DNA of 64,000 nucleotides from Phallusia mammillata (lineage: Eukaryota; Chordata; Ascidiacea; Phlebobranchia; Ascidiidae). Below, piece after piece: positions 62,670-64,000 of this stretch. The DNA lies in NCBI GenBank assembly GCA_003260075.1, contig QLIY01000189.1, positions 21,295-85,294 of the forward strand, in the 5' to 3' direction. A program made the position numbers and the translations under genes. Positions within the stretch are counted from its first letter, which is position 1, and the number at the start of each line of letters is the position of its first letter. The notes beneath the pieces are model-generated. The model saw nothing but the letters and a program-made list of their open reading frames with translations, had not been told where the DNA came from and did not search any database.

Positions 62670-63494
62670 CCTATAAGTGCTCACACAAATCAATTTTGCT
62701 GCTTTGGCGTGCTTTTGTGTACATTACTCGCATAATGAAATATATCACGAAAGAAGTATTCATATTGGCATATTATGGTCGCAACCTAACTACAGGGCTG
62801 CCCAACGTAGCCTATACGCTCTTAAAGTTTTCGGACATAAAATTCTGAAATAAACTTTTCCATGAGATTGTAATTTATATTTATAAAGTATTATTTAATA
62901 ATTTACCACACAGCCACACACGTGACACACCAGTTGCTTATACTTACTAAACACTTTTGTTTGCGTGCCCCTGATCTCACATAAGAAAAGGGAGAAGTTG
63001 AACATTAGTTGTAGATTTGTAGAACAAATCATTTTGTTTGTAAATCATAAACGTTTATCGCGACTTCTGTAATAAAATGAAGGTAATGTACCCTGGTGTA
63101 AAATACCAACACATTGCACGAATATTCTTTCAAAAGAATAGTAAGTTCTGTACAACAATCAAATATATCTTAGTTTAGTTTGAAACGGGGAAGGGCATTT
63201 TAATTAATCACTACAGCAACATCAAATAACTGGCCTATCGTCTGTCATTAAAGAGCAGTGGTCAAATTCTAACTAAGCTACTTTCATTATGTTGTTTCTT
63301 AACATTGCAATAAACGTTACACTTTCCAGCTACATATGCTTGAACCACGAGATAACCCACAAACTGATTGCGATCAACACAACATGCAGGCAGCTGGTAT
63401 TATTCAATGGAACATAGATTGCCTTCTGCTTTGTGACGTCATAGGACAATTGTTACGTTTGCTTTCGAGAAATTTAAAAGTGGTTGGTAAACAG
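62670..63494. other. 3' flank of the trefoil-like gene
   Basis: After the poly(A) signal at 62849, AT-rich DNA without recognised genes or repeats up to the transposon at the window end. Confidence 0.5.
62849..62854 (+). terminator. Poly(A) signal of the trefoil-like gene
   Basis: AATAAA about 180 bp after the TGA at 62667-62669. Confidence 0.55.
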
Positions 63495-64000
63495 TAGTGA
63501 TGTACCGAATCGGCTAAATTTCGATTCGGCCGAAACCGAATATTCGGAGGTTTTGCCGAATAAATTCGGCCGAATCAACCGAATCATTTATGACGTCACG
63601 CGAAGTCGTACGCTACGCGTTTGACGTGAAAAAAATGTTTATCTACCAGGCAGACAGTGCAAAATAGTTGTGTTTCGTCCTTATTTCACTTCTGTGGTGT
63701 TTAAAATTGCCTTAAGCATGATTGGCAACCTGCCAATGAATTACTAATTTTTTTGACTACCGTGGGAAAAACGATAATGTGTTGAAAAAGATAAACATTG
63801 ACGCAACTTTCGTTATGTTTGGGCTTTTGAAAGATTGCGTGGACCTTAATAAGCAGAAAAGACACGTTTAACGCTTTAAATTTGTGTTCGTAAAATATTC
63901 GGTTTCGGCCGAATCGCAACAAATTATTCGGCCGAAACCGAATCTTTGCAAAAATGATCGATTCGGCCGAATAAATTCGGCAAACCGAATATTCGGTACA
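63495..64000. mobile_element. hAT-type element with GTACCGAAT ends (cut by the window edge)
   Basis: Left end AGTGATGTACCGAATCGG; the visible right side ends CCGAATATTCGGTACA, its imperfect complement. Arrays of TTCGGCCGAA and AACCGAAT occupy both subterminal regions. The last few bases and the right flank lie outside the window, so the target duplication cannot be checked. No transposase frame. Confidence 0.85.

Overview
The window is nuclear DNA of an animal. It is AT-rich, its genes are split into many short exons with clean GT-AG introns (often 55-500 bp), and it carries many small hAT-type transposon remnants, tRNA-derived SINE-like repeats and one tRNA gene. The gene content (chordate-style FN3, CUB, MAM, LU, sushi, NIDO-AMOP-VWD mosaics, a DPP4-like protease, a FAM69-like kinase) and the compact introns fit a tunicate, probably a Ciona-like ascidian. 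That assignment is inference; no sequence search was possible. All gene models were assembled by hand from splice sites and reading-frame continuity, and exon lengths were checked for consistent phase.

Layout. (1) 1-8242, plus: the 3' part of a transmembrane protein with about ten FN3 domains and one LCCL domain. (2) 9544-13548, minus: a secreted mosaic with LU, EGF, LU, two WAP-like modules alternating with two sushi domains, and a galaxin-like double-cysteine tail. (3) 14593-17988, minus: a secreted CUB-MAM-LDLa-TSP1 mosaic whose last donor is in phase with gene 2, so the two may be one transcription unit. (4) 20024-24265, minus: an FN3 protein that ends in galaxin-like repeats with the same spacing as gene 2. 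(5) 25829-28771, minus: a FAM69/DIPK-like divergent kinase. (6) 30378-38441, plus: a 19-exon DPP4-family serine peptidase, with a frameshifted fragment of itself upstream and a decayed exon copy inside an intron. (7) 41889-42944, plus: a PLAC8/cornifelin-like Cys-rich protein, probably lacking its first exon here. (8) 44649-58807, plus: a 28-exon MUC4-like membrane protein (sushi, EGF, TSP1, cbEGF, NIDO, AMOP, VWD-like, EGFs, a helical juxtamembrane domain, TM), with a tRNA-Arg(CCT) gene in one intron. (9) 59294-62669, plus: a secreted protein of six trefoil-like repeats, one per exon.

Most products are secreted or membrane-anchored, Cys-rich and modular, so the region looks like a neighbourhood of extracellular-matrix, cell-surface and mucosal genes built by exon shuffling of phase-1 modules. 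The most distinctive signals are the shared 11-13-11 double-cysteine tail of genes 2 and 4, a repeated eight-cysteine WAP-like module of fixed spacing, alternative exons that would give secreted or GPI-anchored forms, and a DPP4 homologue in which one of the two N-terminus-binding glutamates is replaced.
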